A stretch of DNA of 64,000 bases from Sphagnum compactum (lineage: Eukaryota > Bryophyta > Sphagnopsida > Sphagnales). The notes below the pieces were generated by a model. It had not been told where the DNA came from. It made no database searches and saw only the letters and a program-made list of their open reading frames with translations. This document shows positions 1 through 9,621 of this stretch, piece after piece. Within the stretch, counting starts at the first letter, position 1. Each line of letters begins with the position of its first letter. A program made the translations under genes and the position numbers. The DNA is taken from assembly GCA_965153455.1 (NCBI GenBank), contig OZ234501.1:7564001-7628000 (forward strand). The letters are read 5' to 3'.

Positions 1-1300
1 ACCAGGCAATGGTCTTCATGATAAGTCTCGCCATATGGTGCTGGAGGAGGTCCCTCAACAAAAACCCACTCACAATTAGCCCTACGTTTAGGCCGACTCC
101 CCACCGTACTGTTGATGAAACCAGCAATGTTTCCAGAACGTATGGGGTCTCCATCTATCACCCTCACATCACTATGCCTCCTAATGCTACCAGCAAAGGT
201 GTCCATCTCAAGAGCAAAGGTCTTCCACTCAGGATGTTGTCTGAGGATCATGTTCCAATGTCTTCTCTTATAGATAGGCCCACCATAAGGGAACAAAGTA
301 GGACCCTCTCTACGATAACTAGTTGAATCCTCTATAATGATGTCCTCACAAGCATATACTCCATAGCCATGCCTCTCTCCAAGTGTAGAGGTCTTAACAA
401 TCCATCGTCTACCCCAAACCACAACCTCCTCATCATAGGGCAAACTATCAAGCAACCCAAGAACTGCAGGGTTCCATGACTGGATAATATTGGCACATTT
501 GCCAGTGAACTCACACATACCCCATCTGCCCTCAACAATAGTCCTAGCATGACCCTCACTTGGACGTTGTGCTTTGGATCGCTGTCTAACGGAGGGCAGA
601 CATGGCCTTGCCTCATGATGTGGATTACTGGCCTCATGAGAGGCACCAATCCCTACAGCAAATGCATGCGAAAGTGCATTTCCTATGGCAGCTAAAACCC
701 CTTGTGATAGAACATAGGGTGGTGGTGTCATACGGGAACCCTATTACATTCAAAAAACCACAACAAACCATGGAAGTGAAAATAGTTTCAAAGAGGATTT
801 CATGAAAAATAACATGTATCAAAGAGGAAAAATGACAATGGTAAAATGACACTTACCACATGAGATGAAGAAGCTCCTGGGGTAAGACCACGATGACGCC
901 CAAATCGCTGAATGTGTTGAGCACAAACATATGACTTTTGTGAAATCTAACCAACACACTTGGTGCATTGGCAAAGCTGCCGAGGTGGACCATGAGGAGA
1001 ATGAGACACCTCTGCTTGCGTATGAGCTGATGTGCCTTCATTTGAGGAGGATGAGTCACTAGTGGAGACAATGGAGGAGGAAGACATATCATCTGTCACA
1101 TTCATAAGGCACAAATGTAAGGCAAAGACCAGATAGGACTTTCAAAAATCATGTGATACAACAATATAAACCATTGACAACTCATAAATTGAGACTACCT
1201 AAACAAAAAAGAAATGCATACCTGCATCCAATGTGGGCTCAACAATGCCTATAGGACTGGTTGCCCGAAACCCTTTGGCATATGCACAACAGGAGCTCTC
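1..1300 (-). pseudogene. SET-domain protein, three readable exons, 3' end outside window
   Basis: Read on the minus strand, three open segments join in frame: exon a (about 1300-1222), exon b (1092-857) and exon c (740 to beyond 1). Exon a ends at CAG|GTATGC, exon b starts after TGACAG and ends at GTG|GTAAGT, and exon c starts after GTAATAG. Exon b gives a Ser-rich stretch and then CQCTKCVG-stop-ISQKSYVCAQHIQRFGRH, which resembles the Cys/His N-terminus of plant transposase-associated domains. Exon c carries SET-domain landmarks in order: HGYGVYACEDI, PYGGPIY, RVIDGDPIRSGNIAGFINST, ANCEWVFVEG. The usual NHSC is replaced by NST, so methyltransferase activity is doubtful. A TAG at 949-947 interrupts exon b. 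No Met is seen in exon a, whose 5' end runs into the tandem duplication at 1286, so the start looks lost. SET proteins methylate lysines, often on histones; that role here is inference. It is either a decayed host gene or transposon cargo. Confidence 0.6.
741..856 (-). other. Intron of the SET-domain frame
   Basis: On the minus strand it starts with GTAAGT (856-851) and ends with a T-rich tract and GTAATAG (to 741). Removing 116 bp joins two open segments in phase 0 (CAT GTG / GGT TCC). Confidence 0.6.
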
Positions 1301-1320
1301 TGACCTACAACTCTCGAGAA

Positions 1321-1340
1321 GAAACCCTAAACCCTAAAAC
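1321..1340 (+). promoter_or_regulatory. Telo-box-like AAACCCTAAACCCTAAAA in leader
   Basis: AAACCCTAAACCCTAAAA lies about 390 bp before the first-copy ATG. A slightly altered copy (AAACCTTAAACCCTAAAA) lies in unit 2 at 2019-2037. Telo boxes (AAACCCTA) are known plant promoter elements; here it could equally be a fragment of telomeric repeat. Function is inferred from motif and position only. Confidence 0.35.
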
Positions 1341-1713
1341 TTTACGAGCCCCTTGCAAACCCCCTACCATCGCATCCCTTTTCGCATCTGCATACGTTAC
1401 TTAAACCAAAGCCCTAAAACCTTTAACTTCCTCCTACGTTAGCGAAGCCCCCGACTTCGCAACCCTCATCCGTTGCGATACGAACAGCATTGCACGGCTG
1501 TTGCGAGCAATACCGTATCGCAGGTTGCGATGCGGGTTACATCGCAAGCCCTGAATTTCTGAAAGTCCTTAAGCTGGAACAGAATAAGGTGTCTGCCCAA
1601 GCTTTTTGGGGGTCTAGACTAAAGTACCACGGCGAGTGAATTTGAACTCATTCTCGGCATTGCTCGAGAATTGTAGAAGGAAAGCTTGGGCAGACAGGAG
1701 GGGGCGGATTGCA

Positions 1714-2001
1714 ATGGCTGGGACTGGTGGAGGGGGTTCTGGGTCTAGAGGAGGTGACAACAATGAGGAAAGGTTGAGGAAGATGGTTGCTGATCACTTG
1801 AGAGCTTCAGAGCTGTTTGCAATCGATACTAGGACACCTGAAGGGCTGCCATCCCTGACAGCCATCTTAGGTCAAGCATTGCAAGCAGGGCTGACTGCTG
1901 GGGAAGCACAAAGAGAGGAGGAGGCAAGGAAGGCTGCAGAAGCCAAGGCAGTAGAGAAGAAGAGAAAGAGAGATGAGAGAGCAACAACAGGAGCTCTCTG
2001 A
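1714..2001 (+). pseudogene. Truncated duplicate of coiled-coil protein gene
   Basis: This is the N-terminal part of the gene at 2411, carried in the first unit of the tandem duplication. It starts at ATG 1714 (GCAATGG context), reads MAGTGGGGSGSRGG and the Glu/Lys-rich helix, and stops at TGA (1999-2001) about 95 codons later. The unit junction replaces the rest of the gene with the next unit's leader. It differs from the downstream copy by a few substitutions, for example Pro for Ala in EGLPSLTA. If expressed it would yield a short charged peptide; most likely it is a by-product of the duplication. Confidence 0.7.
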
Positions 2002-2410
2002 CCTAGAACTCTTGAGAAGAAACCTTAAACCCTAAAACTTTGCGAACCCCTTGCGAACCCCCTACCATCGCATCCGTTTTCGCATCTGGATCCGTTACTT
2101 AAACCAAAGCCCTAAAACCTTTAATTCCGCCGACGTTAGCGAAGCCCCTGACTTCGCAACCATCCAACGTTGCGATACAGAAAGCATTACACGGCCGTTG
2201 CGAGCAATATCGTATCGCAGGTTGCGATGCGGGTTACATCGCAAGCCCTGAATTTCCGAAAGTCCTTAAGCTGGAACGGAATAAGGTGTCTGCCCAAGCT
2301 TTCTGGGGGTCTAGACTAAAGTACCACGGCGAGTGAATTTGAACTCATTCTCGGCATTGCTCGAGAATTGTAGAAGGAAAGCTTGGGCAGACAGGAGGGG
2401 GCGGATTGCA

Positions 2411-4198
2411 ATGGCTGGGACTGGTGGAGGGGGTTCTGGGTCTAGAGGAGGTGACAACAATGAGGAAAGGTTGAGGAAGATGGTTGCTGATCACTTGAGA
2501 GCTTCAGAGCTGTTTGCAATCGATACTAGGACACCTGAAGGGCTGGCATCCTTGACAGCCATCTTAGGTCAAGCATTGCAAGCAGGGCTGACTGCTGGGG
2601 AAGCACAAAGAGAGGAGGAGGCAAGGAAGGCTGCAGAAGCCAAGGCAGTAGAGAAGAAGAGAAAGAGAGATGAGAGAGCAACAACAGGAGCTCTCTCACC
2701 TAGAACGCTCGAGAAGAAAAGGAGGAAGGATGAGAGGGATGCCATCAGAAAGGAGAAGCTCGATCTGAAGAAGAAAGAGGAGAGGAAGAAGCTCCCTCTG
2801 ATAACATTGGCAGAAGAGGGAATTCCAACCGAGCTGGCATACACTGGGGCCAAGAGCACCATTAGGCACATTGTCTCCACCAACTTTGCACGAGGAGTTG
2901 AGTGGGGCACTCTCTCAAAAGCAGAGCAGAGGAGAGTGATAAATCAGGTCAAGGGAGCATTTCGAAATGGAGGAGAGCTTGATTCACAGTGGATTGCAGA
3001 CAAGATCTCCAATTCAATGTCTCAAGCAAGATACCATGACAGGATGAAGATTCGTGCTCACCTGAGAGACCTGAATGTGTACAGGAACTTGGAGAGGCCG
3101 CTTCAGTTCTTAGAAGACATCTGGAATGCCTTCTACTAGTCTGAGGTGCAGCTGAAAGCAGCAAGGCAGCTGAAGGAGATCACAGAGCAGCTAGCCAAGG
3201 CCAAGAAGGCACGAGAGTCTGGGAGGTCGGACCGTGACCTGAAGGCACTGGAGCTGAAGCTTGCTAAATGCCAATCAGTGGTGGACGAGGTCGGTGATCC
3301 ACCATTGAAGTTCTTCAAGGCAGCAGAGCGAGTGAAACTGGTTCCACCCACCACCCACAGGCTAGGGCAAGGTGGCATTCCCGGCCTCAAAGCAGCATTT
3401 GTAAGTACACTCCCTACCCTCCATTTTTTTTCTGCAAAGATTCGTTTCTGTCAAGTCACATAGGACTGTTTGGGATACCTTTTGCGATGCGAATTGCATC
3501 GCAAAGATGTGTCAAATGGCGTTTAGTTCGCAAAGTTACGATGTTATTTGTTTCGCAAACTGCTTCGCAAGATACAGTATGCGAAAGTTTGCGCTTCGCA
3601 AAAGAGTTCGTAGACTTGAACAAATCGCAAACTGCTTCGCAAGTTAAAATATGCGAAGTTCTACGCTTCGCAAATATGCGTTTTTTTTGACCTGTTGTTT
3701 TATGGGGATAGTACAAGAGGTACAAGAAGAAGATCACAGCTGCAGAAATGACAATGGGCCAAGAACATGGCAAGGAGCATATTTTTGAACATGTTGATGC
3801 ACTATTGGTGAGTGGGTATTGGTTGGGATTGAATTTCTGTTTGTGTTGAGATTGTTTTCATTTGAATCAAGATTTTCATTGTTGACTAAGCTTTGCATGT
3901 TGAAATGCAGGCATCTGAGGGTGAGAGTGAGAGCTCTCAGGGCAGCAGTGATGAGGAGGAGAAAGGCGCTAGCACTGCTCCCCCCAGTGTAGCTACCACT
4001 AGCTGTGGACCCAATTCATTTGCTAGTCGAAATGCAGGTTCTGCAGGGGGCGTGGGTAGGGAGGAGGATGAGGACGAGGAGGAGGGGCAGGGGGACGATG
4101 AAGAGAGGGAGGAGGATGAGCAGCCTCCCCCTCCACCAGAGAACACTAGGAAGAAAGATTCAAGGAAGAAATCCAAGAGGGGAAGGAGGTCTAGATAG
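2411..4198 (+). pseudogene. Basic/acidic coiled-coil protein, 3 exons, one in-frame TAG
   Basis: I do not recognise this family by name. Three segments join in phase 0: exon 1 2411-3400, exon 2 3712-3807, exon 3 3911-4198. Donors are GTAAGT (3401) and GTGAGT (3808); acceptors are GGGGATAG and AAATGCAG. The start is ATG 2411 (GCAATGGC context); the longer open frame upstream, from 2333, begins with GTG and is not credible. The product would be about 457 residues: a Gly/Ser-rich N-terminus, a long Glu/Lys/Arg coiled coil, a compact region (GVEWGTLSKAEQRRVINQVK), a second coiled coil, then an acidic Ser/Glu tract, a Pro run and a basic tail (KKDSRKKSKRGRRSR) suited to nuclear localisation. A TAG at 3137-3139 interrupts exon 1, but the frame stays open for another 87 codons, so this is a recent nonsense change or a read-through site. 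The surrounding CACTA-like motifs suggest a transposon-encoded DNA-binding protein comparable to the accessory proteins of CACTA elements; that is inference. Confidence 0.6.
3470..3680 (+). repeat. GCGA/TCGC motif cluster inside intron 1
   Basis: Within the intron 3401-3711 the motifs TTTGCGA, TTCGCAAA, TGCTTCGCAAG and AAATATGCG recur in both orientations. TCGCAAACTGCTTCGCAAG appears at about 3625, and a close variant (TCGCAAACTGCTTCGCAAGA) at about 3553. Such short inverted and direct motifs are typical of subterminal protein-binding arrays of CACTA elements. Confidence 0.65.
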
Positions 4199-4329
4199 AC
4201 AGCTAGTGTGTTAGATACCCGAGACTTGCAAACCCTTTTACATTGTAACTTTTGAAATTTTGATATAGATTTTTTTTTTCTGGCCCAAAGTGACTCCAAA
4301 TGAATATAAACCCTGCGTACAAAATAAGA

Positions 4330-5000
4330 ATACAGTGCCATGCTCTTGCGATACACAGTCAATCTCAAAACTATTTGCGAGTCATATTTCTTCGCAACAC
4401 TACAAAAGCCAAAAGACCAAATATACCATCTCACAGACATCGCTAAACTTTGACGGTTAAAATCATTCCAGAACAGGTTTGCGAAATCCTACATTTCGCA
4501 AATGTTTAGCGACATTTTGCAAATCGCAAACTCTTTGCGTTAGATATTATATCGGAAACCGATAGAGTTTTGAGTCGATTCGCTAAGTTGTAGCGTTGAT
4601 GAGTTTGTTTCAAAACGTTTCCGATGTTTGTTTTATCGCAAATTCGTAGCGGCATCGTAAACATCGCAAAACGTTTGCGTTAGACGTTATATCGAAAACC
4701 GATAGATTTTTGCGTCTATTCGCTAAGTCGTTGCGATGTTGGGTTTGTTGCAAATAATTTTCAATGTATTGTGAATCACAAATCATGTATAGAAAACATT
4801 ATAATCGGAAATGTTTGCGATTGTTTCAGTTTCGGGAGTTGCGAAGAGCTTGCGATTGTACGGGTGCGAAGGTGAGGGTTTCGCAAAGGCTTAAGAGTTT
4901 GCGAGGAATTGTTGTTCGGAACTGCGGGTTTTCGGAAACTGTTTTCTTTGTTGTTTGCGATGATATTTGGATCGCAATATGCCCCTCTTTTGTTGTAGTG
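4330..5000 (+). repeat. TTTGCGAA-rich subterminal array ending in a CACTA-like terminus
   Basis: The region is packed with TTTGCGA, TCGCAAA, TTCGCTAAGT and TAGCG motifs, and its CpG content is far above the DNA to its right. It ends at 5000 with CTCTTTTGTTGTAGTG, whose reverse complement starts CACTACAACAAAAGAG, matching the CACTACAA termini of plant CACTA elements. The flanking 3 bp are ATT. The matching left terminus was not found in the window; it may lie before base 1. Confidence 0.6.
4534..4813 (+). repeat. Two degenerate 140-bp tandem repeats
   Basis: Both units begin TTTGCGTTAGA and continue with ATATCG(G/A)AAACCGATAGA, TTCGCTAAGT and GGGTTTGTT or GAGTTTGTT at the same spacing. The second unit starts at 4674. 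Confidence 0.75.
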
Positions 5001-7640
5001 ATTATGGTTTAGGGTATTCAATTCAAAGGTTGAAGGATTGACATGAAATAATGTTTGCAAACACAAATGCTCGCAAGTGAAGATCTCACTAGTAGAAATC
5101 AATCTTTTCATCCATTGAACATTATATTTATATTTAAAAATTTTGATTGTTCATATGTACTTAAGGTTCAAAACATTTTTGTGTACCAAATAATAAAAAT
5201 ATTATTTTGTACCTGACAATCCAATGTTTAGAATGTGTTTTATGTTAACATCAACCCACAATGCAATACAAAAGTCTAACTAATGGAGAATATACATTAT
5301 GGGCATTATGGTTCATATAATCACCAAGAAAACACAAACAATACCCAATGATTTTAAACATTGCAAACATTGGGAAGGTGGTGTTCAATGAAGTTTTGGA
5401 AAACTAGATGTAGGTATTACCCATTTACCTATCAGTTTGGGAAGTTTGGATATGGGTATTGTAGTTATGAAATGTAAATTTGAAAGGATTATGGAGGTAT
5501 TGTGGTTAATTAACATCTAGATAAAAAAGAAATAATGCAAGTGTTGCAATTGAACCAAATTGCCAATGCGTGTTAAGAAGACTATATGTAGGTATTATAG
5601 TTAGCACAAGGTGGGTTAAGTCTCATTATATAGGTATTGTAATTGGAGCATTTTTCTAATCTATATCAAGAAGAGTATATGAAAGTATTGCTATTGGACC
5701 CAATGCCTAGTGTGGGTTAAGAAGACCATGATATGTAGGAATAGGCATTGGACCCAATGACTAATGGGGATTAAGGTGGCTATATGCAAGTATTGCAATA
5801 ATGGTTTACATATGCTTTGCATGGCCTTGCATGGAGATATTAAATTTCATGGGGGTTCTTTAATTTAAGAACAAACTTATGTGGTTGGTGTTATTTTCAA
5901 CGTGGGCCCTATATACAAATATTGCATTTTAGGGGGGTTAATACGTTTAAATGAGCTTATGCGCCATTTGGTATTTTTTGGTTCATCATCAAATCAAAAT
6001 TGCAACACAATCGATACATATGCAAAACAATTATGTTTCTTATGGCTTCAAACAACAATTTAAAATTTGCTTCACAAAAATCTCCAATCACATTCGCCAT
6101 TGCTTCATCATCAATTTTATAATAAAGCTTCAAGTATTCTTGCATTCACAAAACCACTTGTACAAGTTGAAACAAAAAAAAACAATTTTTGCAATGTCAT
6201 GGTGAAACTTTGAAAAGAACAAATGAAAACAATAAAAAAGGACAATGATGTTGCTTGTTCAGTAGTAGCAACATTGCAATGAGAATGTAACACCAAAGAG
6301 GAAGCACTTAAAAGTGTAGTGGAAATGATTACATTGAGAAAGTTGAAAGCGCTAAAGTTTTGACGAAAATAGTGATGTCGCTTGTTCAAAAATAACAATG
6401 TTACAATGAGATGCACAACATAGCAACAACACATAATAAAACATTGCAATAACACAATTCAAAATGCAAGAACATTCTATAACTTCCAACAATGATCAAA
6501 GTTGGTGGAGAATCATTTGGAAGGATGCAGAAAATGATTCAATGAACAAAAAATGTAATTAAGAACAAAGATAGTGTGATTTGACAATAGAGAGCAATTT
6601 TTAAGAAGAACAATTCGATGAATAGAAAAATAAGCTTGAAAGTGTGTAAAGTGTCACTTCAAGAAGTTAAATGAAAGTATTTTTTTTAATGACAACACTT
6701 AACTTTTCACTAAATCATCATGAACATAAATGCTTTCTAGTGAATTACTAACCTACCTACTAACAAAAAGACTAAAAAGTCTGAATGGCGATATAAAAAA
6801 ATGTATCTAGGTCTACAAGTAGTTTAGGTAGAGGTAGGTTACTTTATAGGTATGTTTAGGTCCATTAGGTTAACTTTTCATCATTATCATTGAACCTTTA
6901 ACTTTAAGTTTGAATAGACCCTTAGAGTGGCTTCTAGATCTTTTAGATAATTTGAATCATTTACTATTATACTACTACAGCATGTGCCATTGAGCACATA
7001 TTCTAGTGCAATTTTTAGAAATTACCTAGTACATACATTTGTTTGCAATCCAATTTTCTTTAAAATGATTGTTTTATTAAAATTCCAATGACAATAAATA
7101 CTTCAAATTCTATAACTCCTACATCATAGGTCTAAAATTTACAAAACTATCTCATGCACCCATACTTGTGGGTTATACAATAGTATGAAGAATGCACTCC
7201 ACATTTCCTTGAAACTTGATTTTGGATTTTTAATAAATTACTCAAAATTCAATAACTCTTGTGTTGCAGCTCTACATAATACCTTGTTACACCCCTACTC
7301 AATGAGAGTTTTCTAACAATACTAAGAATAGAGCTTGAAACCCATCCCTACTCACCCTGGGCTTTCCAACAGTACCAAGAATAGACCTTGTAATCCATCA
7401 AACTACATTCCTTAATAGTAGGATGGTTAAATATAGTGTTAATTTTGGGATTAATGCTTCAGTTTTTTTTTGAGGGTGCAATTTTGCCAAATTTCAACCT
7501 ATGCAAAATATTTTTCATGGACAAAATGACCCAAACTCGTCAGATTTTGAAAAAAAAAATCCAAATTACCAAATTTTTATGATAAACTTCAGTAGGTAGT
7601 CAAGAATATAGAAGGATTCTGTTTTTTTTTCTAATTTCAT
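5001..7640. other. No gene seen; AT-rich degenerate repeat DNA
   Basis: Frames are short and broken on both strands. About 5390-5810 holds loose repeats of ATATGTAGGTATTGCAATTGGACCCAATG with GGGTTAAGAAGAC between units. About 7090-7400 holds a loosely duplicated segment (TTCAATAACTCTTG, CCCTACTC, GGGCTTTCC) related to DNA near 56560-56830. A CACTAGTAGAAA at 5089 resembles a CACTA end, but no partner was found. Confidence 0.5.
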
Positions 7641-7725
7641 ATCTGTTATGTAGCCAAATCTGGCTAAATCATCCTATGGTCAATCACCATTTCAATTACA
7701 TCACAAAATTGGAGAAAAAAACCCT
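7640..7725 (-). mobile_element. Terminus of the GGGTTTTTTTC TIR family
   Basis: GTAGCCAAATCTGGCTAA, then ATCACCATTTCAATTACATCACAAAATTG and GAGAAAAAAACCC. The reverse complement matches the ends at 11276 and 46790. No opposite end was found nearby. Confidence 0.55.
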
Positions 7726-8759
7726 GATAGGCTTGTGTCTAGTACCAACATTGGTATAAGGACCCCACTAGGTTCCTATGACCTAATGCAATAACAACCT
7801 AGTGGGGACCTGATGCCATACTACATATATAGGTGCCTTCTTTCAGTTTCATACTAAACTTAGTGAAATTTTAACTTTGGACCCAATAACAAGACCAAGC
7901 TGGTATAAAAAAATACTCAACACCAAGACCATGCTCATGTGCTCAAAAGTGGAGACCATACCTACACTGGTTAAATTATTGCATATGTCCATTAAAATTC
8001 TCTAAATAATTGGAAAAATAAAACATTGAGGGTGGGTGGATCCAAAAGGGAGGCTAAGGAATTTGTTCGATTTCAGTTTGAAGATTCCAAGAGTGGTGAT
8101 AGTTTCAAAAGTATTGCATTAAGAAAAGAGTTAAATGACAATTTTTGCTTTTAGCACATAAATCTTTCACCGCATGCATGAATAGCGGCTCAAGACATTT
8201 GGTTACATCTTAGTTGTTCTAAACCTTGAGTTGTTCAAGTTTAGAACAACAATTTGCATACCTTATAAGATTCAAATTCCATATTAAAAATATCAAGTTT
8301 TCTTTTTTGGTCTAAGTTAAGTCATGGTAGGCTTATTGCCAACTACTTCCCTCCTTTTGACACATTCACATGGACCTGAGTAAGTGGTTGCTCAATGTTT
8401 AAAGCGTTGAGCCATTCCCACTTTTGTTTCGCCAATATATTCCTAAAATTGATTCAAGTAGAACTTGGTGAAAGTTTGTGATATTTTAAGTACAATAAGT
8501 ATGCAAACTTCAATAATATTGCCTTGTACTTTCAACAATCTATTTATTTGTTGTATGTTTTTATATAGTAGTCATGAGCATTAAATGATCATATTGATAC
8601 TACAAGTAAACTGCTTAATTCATATGCCATGAGTTCAAAGGTTGGATCTTACCTTCCCTATATAAGTTGTTGAATGATGACAAATTTTGTGATAAAATGT
8701 TGAGAGTTCTTATGATACAAAGCCCTTGGAAACTTTTTTAACCATTAAAATTTCAGGCA

Positions 8760-9130
8760 AGTAAGGTGTGTAATAGGTGGAGGGTCCTTTCGGGTCACAA
8801 CCCTCGTGGGGGCGGTGCAAGCATGAAAATGCACATCAATGATCTTCTTGCATCATATCTTCAAATATTACCGACCTGGTCCAGGCAAGTTGAGTCCACT
8901 CACAAGTGTTGCCGGGTGGATCATTTCTCAAGAGAAAAGAGTATATACAAGGTATCAAGTCTCTTTTTCAGAAAGGTAAAGTAATTTACTTCCAAAAGAA
9001 TGACAAGAAAGAAAGACATCAAAGGAAGCTTGGGACCCATCACCCCCCAAAGACATAGCACCTTTGGCCAGTCATGTGGTGCCCAGGTACTTGTGAGAAA
9101 AAGGTGTGCTTTCCATATGCTCTTTACCTT
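8760..9130 (+). other. Unassigned higher-complexity segment with possible exon relics
   Basis: This stretch has less AT and fewer simple runs than its surroundings. It starts after a plausible splice acceptor (AAAATTTCAG at 8749-8758) and holds a 72-codon frame (8766-8984, non-ATG start). A second short frame (WDPSPPKDIAPLASHVVPR) follows near 9030-9088. I recognise no family. It may be captured or decayed gene sequence, or an LTR. Confidence 0.2.
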
Positions 9131-9194
9131 TCTCTATGTCAGTTCAAGCATTGAGAAAGGTGGAGGAGCAGCAGCGAACGGTTATTTGGAATTA

Positions 9195-9400
9195 TAAAGA
9201 ACCATCTGTTTTGGTATTTATATTATTTCAAAAGCAGAGGATCGCCAGTTTTGGTTCTTTGACAACATATCAGAATGACAGAACTGTTTGCTCCTGGTTA
9301 TTTCAAAAACCTTAAAGAACCGATGGTTTTTATGAAAGAAATGGCAATGAACTGATGGTTTTTACGAAAGAATTGGCAATGAACTGATGGATTTATGGCT
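9195..9400 (+). repeat. Degenerate AAAGAACnGnTGGTTTT array
   Basis: AAAGAACCATCTGTTTTGG, AAAGAACCGATGGTTTTTA, GCAATGAACTGATGGTTTTTA and GCAATGAACTGATGGATTTA occur at short intervals. The same theme appears at 54800-55030, and both arrays sit immediately left of a GGGTTTTTTTC-type terminus. Confidence 0.5.
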
Positions 9401-9621
9401 GGCTGCTCGAGTCTTTGATTAAAAGACTATCCATGCTTATACACCAGATGGATTTACGGCTGGCTGCTCTCCTTCATGTTTCTGGGGAGTATGGCGTATT
9501 AATGAACACTGTATGTTGGATATGGTAAATTGTACATACTAATAGAGGGCTAAATAGGGGGTGTAGGTGCAGATGCTCCAAGTGTAGGGAATGCTGTAGG
9601 GTGAGGGTCTTACTGAAGTTT

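Larger units (their letters stand above)
1286..2680 (+). repeat. Tandem duplication, two units of about 698 bp
   Basis: Unit 1 (1286-1983) and unit 2 (1984-2680) are near-identical. Both run from ACAACAGGAGCTCTCT through a CpG-rich leader and into the first about 90 codons of the coiled-coil gene. The short opening sequence recurs at 2681, where it continues as coding sequence instead of leader. There are thus three copies of the junction sequence, suggesting unequal exchange in an array that once had more units. Scattered substitutions and one 1-bp length difference separate the units. Confidence 0.9.

Noticed and set aside
9-326. Plus-strand 105-codon open frame at the left edge
   Set aside because: It is antisense to the SET domain, whose motifs are clear on the minus strand.
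2333-2410. N-terminal extension of the coiled-coil protein from 2333
   Set aside because: It begins at GTG; the first ATG in good context is 2411.
4398-4410. CACTACAAAAGCC as left end of a 603-bp element ending at 5000
   Set aside because: The flanking triplets differ (CAA versus ATT) and similarity to the right end stops after about 8 bases.
3937-4440. Minus-strand 167-codon frame with a Ser-rich run
   Set aside because: It is antisense to the acidic Glu/Asp exon; poly-Ser arises from GAG/GAT read in reverse.
5089-5100. CACTAGTAGAAA as the left end of a CACTA element
   Set aside because: No matching inverted end with the same flanking triplet was found to the right.
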